DNA from: Alphaproteobacteria bacterium
GTDB taxonomy: Bacteria > Pseudomonadota > Alphaproteobacteria > Rhizobiales > Xanthobacteraceae
DNA: 64,000 bases
NCBI GenBank assembly: GCA_037200445.1
Contig: JBBCGH010000001.1
Span: 4,957,162-5,021,161 of the forward strand
Reading direction: 5' to 3'
Shown here: one piece after another, positions 62,134 to 64,000 of the stretch
Position numbering within the stretch: position 1 is the stretch's first letter
Layout: every line of letters starts with the position of its first letter
Program-made: the position numbers and the translations under genes
The notes under the pieces: model-generated
The model's input: the letters and a program-made list of their open reading frames with translations, nothing else
What the model was told of the DNA's origin: nothing
Database searches by the model: none

Positions 62134-64000
62134 CTACTCCGCGGCCTTGAGCACCGGCGCCTGGCCGGAACGGAACTGCTCGAGCAGCGCCGCCTCGTCG
62201 GCCTTGGCGGCAGTGAGATGCCGGGCCTTCACATGACCGAAGCCGCGGATTTTTTCCGGGATGTTCGCAAGCCCGACCGCGATGTGGTGGTTGTCCGGCG
62301 TCAGCCTTTCCATGATCTCGCCGAGCAGCGCCTCATAGTCGGCGATCAGCTGGCGCTCCGTCCGGCGCTCCTCCGAATAACCGAAGACGTCGAACGGCGT
62401 GCCGCGCAGGACCTTGAGCTTCGCCAGCACCCGAAACGCCGGCAGCATCCACGGGCCGAACGTCATCTTCTTCGCGACACCCGTCACCGGGTCCTTCTTC
62501 GCAAGCAGCGGCGGCGCGAGGTGGAACTTGAGCGTGAGATTGTCGCCCGCGACCTCGTTCTTGACCTGGGCGAGGAATGACGGCTCGGCGTAGAGCCGCG
62601 CCACCTCGTACTCGTCCTTGTAGGCCATCAGCTTGAACAAATAGCGCGCGACCGCGTCGGCGAGGCCGGTCTTGCCCGGCGCCTTCGCGGCTTCGGCGGC
62701 CTTCACCTGATCGGTGAGCTTCTCGTAGCGGGCCGCGTAGTCGGCGTTCTGGTACGCGGTGAGGAATTCGACGCGCCGCGCCACCATCTCGTCATACGAT
62801 TGTGACAGCCGCCGCGCGTCGCTCGCCGCCCCCGGCGCAGGCTTGATCAACGCCTCGACCGACGCCGCATCGAATGCGGCGCGGCGCCCGAACTGGAACG
62901 CTGCCAGGTTCATCGGCACCGCTTCGCCGTTGAGCTCGATCGCCTTCTCGATCGATTCCGCCGAGAGCGGCAACGCACCGAGCTGATAGGCGTAACCGAC
63001 CATGAAGATGTTCGCGCCGATCGAGTTGCCGAGCAGCGCGGTGGCAAGCCGCGTCGCATCGACGAAGTTGGTCTTCTCCGCGCCCGCCGCGGTGCGAATC
63101 GCGCGCTTCAGACGCTCGGTCGGCAGCGAGAAGTCGGCGTTGCGGGTGAAGTCGCCCGGAAGGATCTCGGCGGTGTTGATCACCATCGTGGTGCCGCCGA
63201 GCTTTGCGGTCGACAGGATTTTCTTGTTGCCGACCACGACCATGTCGCCGCCGAGCACAAGGTCGCATTCGCCGGCAGCGACGCGGATCGCGTGAATGTC
63301 CTCCGGCTTCCTGGCGATGCGGATGTGGCTGTAGACCGCGCCGCCCTTCTGGGCGAGGCCGGCCTGATCGATGATGCCGACGCCCTTGCCCTCGAGATGC
63401 GCCGCCATGCCGAGCACGCCGCCGATGGTGACGATGCCGGTGCCGCCGATGCCGGTCACGATGATCGAATAGGTCTCCGCGATCTCAGGGTGAGCAGGCT
63501 CGGGCAGCGCCGGAAGATCAGCCGGCGCATCGACACCCTTGCCGCGCTTGAGCTTCGCGCCCTCGACGGTGACGAAGGACGGGCAGAAACCCTTCAGGCA
63601 GGAGTAATCCTTGTTGCACGACGACTGGTCGATGGTGCGCTTGCGGCCCCATTCGGTCTCGAGCGGCTGCACCGACACGCAGTTCGACTGCACGCCGCAG
63701 TCGCCGCAGCCCTCGCAGACGAGCTCGTTGATGACGACGCGCTTGTCCGGATCGGGGAACTGGCCGCGCTTGCGGCGGCGCCGCTTCTCGGCCGCGCAGG
63801 TCTGGTCGTAGATCAGCACCGTGAGACCGGGCACGTCCGCGAGGCCCGTCTGCACCGCCATCAGGTCGTCGCGATGATGGATCGTGATGCCGGGCGGCCA
63901 GTCGGTATTCTTCGGATATTTCCATGGCTCGTCGGTGACGACGACGATCTTCTTCGCGCCCTCGGCCGCGACCTGGCGCGCGATGATCGGCACCGTGAGC
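62134..64000 (-). CDS. Indolepyruvate ferredoxin oxidoreductase (fused type), C-terminal part
   Basis: The last 622 or so codons; the frame is open at the right edge. It begins inside the thiamine-diphosphate-domain end (KIVVVTDEPWKYPKNTDWPP). A ferredoxin-like cysteine cluster follows (NELVCEGCGDCGVQSNCVSV and SCNKDYSCLKGFCPSF), then the gamma-type 2-oxoacid oxidoreductase domain (VTGIGGTGIVTIGGVLGMAA; GLAQKGGAVYSHIRIA). A C-terminal domain ends with VKARHLTAAKADEAALLEQF. The full enzymes have about 1150 aa and oxidise aryl- or branched-chain 2-oxo acids to CoA esters, reducing ferredoxin. They act in amino-acid degradation in aerobic alphaproteobacteria. Confidence 0.94.
   Translation of the reverse strand, partial: LTVPIIARQVAAEGAKKIVVVTDEPWKYPKNTDWPPGITIHHRDDLMAVQTGLADVPGLTVLIYDQTCAAEKRRRRKRGQFPDPDKRVVINELVCEGCGDCGVQSNCVSVQPLETEWGRKRTIDQSSCNKDYSCLKGFCPSFVTVEGAKLKRGKGVDAPADLPALPEPAHPEIAETYSIIVTGIGGTGIVTIGGVLGMAAHLEGKGVGIIDQAGLAQKGGAVYSHIRIARKPEDIHAIRVAAGECDLVLGGDMVVVGNKKILSTAKLGGTTMVINTAEILPGDFTRNADFSLPTERLKRAIRTAAGAEKTNFVDATRLATALLGNSIGANIFMVGYAYQLGALPLSAESIEKAIELNGEAVPMNLAAFQFGRRAAFDAASVEALIKPAPGAASDARRLSQSYDEMVARRVEFLTAYQNADYAARYEKLTDQVKAAEAAKAPGKTGLADAVARYLFKLMAYKDEYEVARLYAEPSFLAQVKNEVAGDNLTLKFHLAPPLLAKKDPVTGVAKKMTFGPWMLPAFRVLAKLKVLRGTPFDVFGYSEERRTERQLIADYEALLGEIMERLTPDNHHIAVGLANIPEKIRGFGHVKARHLTAAKADEAALLEQFRSGQAPVLKAAE

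Overview
The window is GC-rich, densely packed chromosomal DNA from an alphaproteobacterium of the order Hyphomicrobiales (Rhizobiales), most like the Bradyrhizobiaceae/Xanthobacteraceae side of that order. The evidence is a CpdR-type receiver protein, an MmgR/suhB (alpha-r8) small RNA beside a SuhB/HisN-type phosphatase, a ROSE RNA thermometer in front of an Hsp20 gene, a GcvA-like LysR regulator, and many interspersed palindromic repeats of the kinds common in these genomes. This assignment comes from reading the sequence; no database search was run.

Layout. 1-690: the 3' end of a TctC/Bug solute-binding gene, then a 12-bp direct repeat of the 3' end of a tRNA-Val gene bracketing about 300 bp of AT-richer DNA. 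690-8.5k: cpdR, N-formylglutamate amidohydrolase, the MmgR-like sRNA, hisN, a secreted protein, a lysophospholipase-like hydrolase, heat-regulated hsp20, a Fic pseudogene that has lost its catalytic core, a Pro-rich exported protein and threonine aldolase. 8.8-15.4k: glutamate synthase gltB and gltD, with a small Cys-rich exported protein gene between them. 15.4-21.5k: an accessory block with a broken gene of unknown function, a truncated copy of the 3' end of the neighbouring SGNH-hydrolase gene, a LuxR-type regulator divergent from an 871-aa repeat protein, and a 66-aa six-cysteine exported peptide. 21.5-36.4k: envelope genes (SGNH/DUF459 hydrolase, MltB-type lytic transglycosylase, galU, Na/Pi cotransporter, L,D-transpeptidase, outer-membrane beta-barrel protein, kdsD, NfeD and SPFH proteins) plus hemH and a Tat-exported metallophosphatase.

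36.4-46k: a small DUF559 gene set between palindromes, then a complete branched-chain amino-acid-type (Liv) ABC transporter (G, H, M, substrate-binding protein, F). An AMP-forming long-chain acyl-CoA ligase gene precedes it and a phenylacetate-CoA-ligase-like gene follows it. All seven genes lie on the minus strand, and four of the gaps between them are filled with palindromic repeats. Uptake followed by CoA activation of a carboxylic acid is the simplest reading. 46-64k: a flavin monooxygenase/cache-protein pair divergent from a LysR regulator, a GFA protein, a three-gene group (GbsR-type regulator, DUF4166, TIGR01777 epimerase fused to a membrane domain), an enolase-superfamily gene, a DedA protein, several hydrolases, an aminotransferase, a class III CoA-transferase, a nucleoside deaminase, and the 3' part of an indolepyruvate ferredoxin oxidoreductase gene that runs off the right edge.

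Most interesting points: the tRNA-Val attachment-site-like scar, the 15.4-21.5k accessory block with its LuxR/repeat-protein/peptide set, the in-frame palindromic element inside the DUF4166 gene, the Fic gene lacking its active site, and the RpoH-promoter plus ROSE control of hsp20. Nothing here is clearly a new defence or mobile system. The accessory block is the best candidate for undescribed biology.
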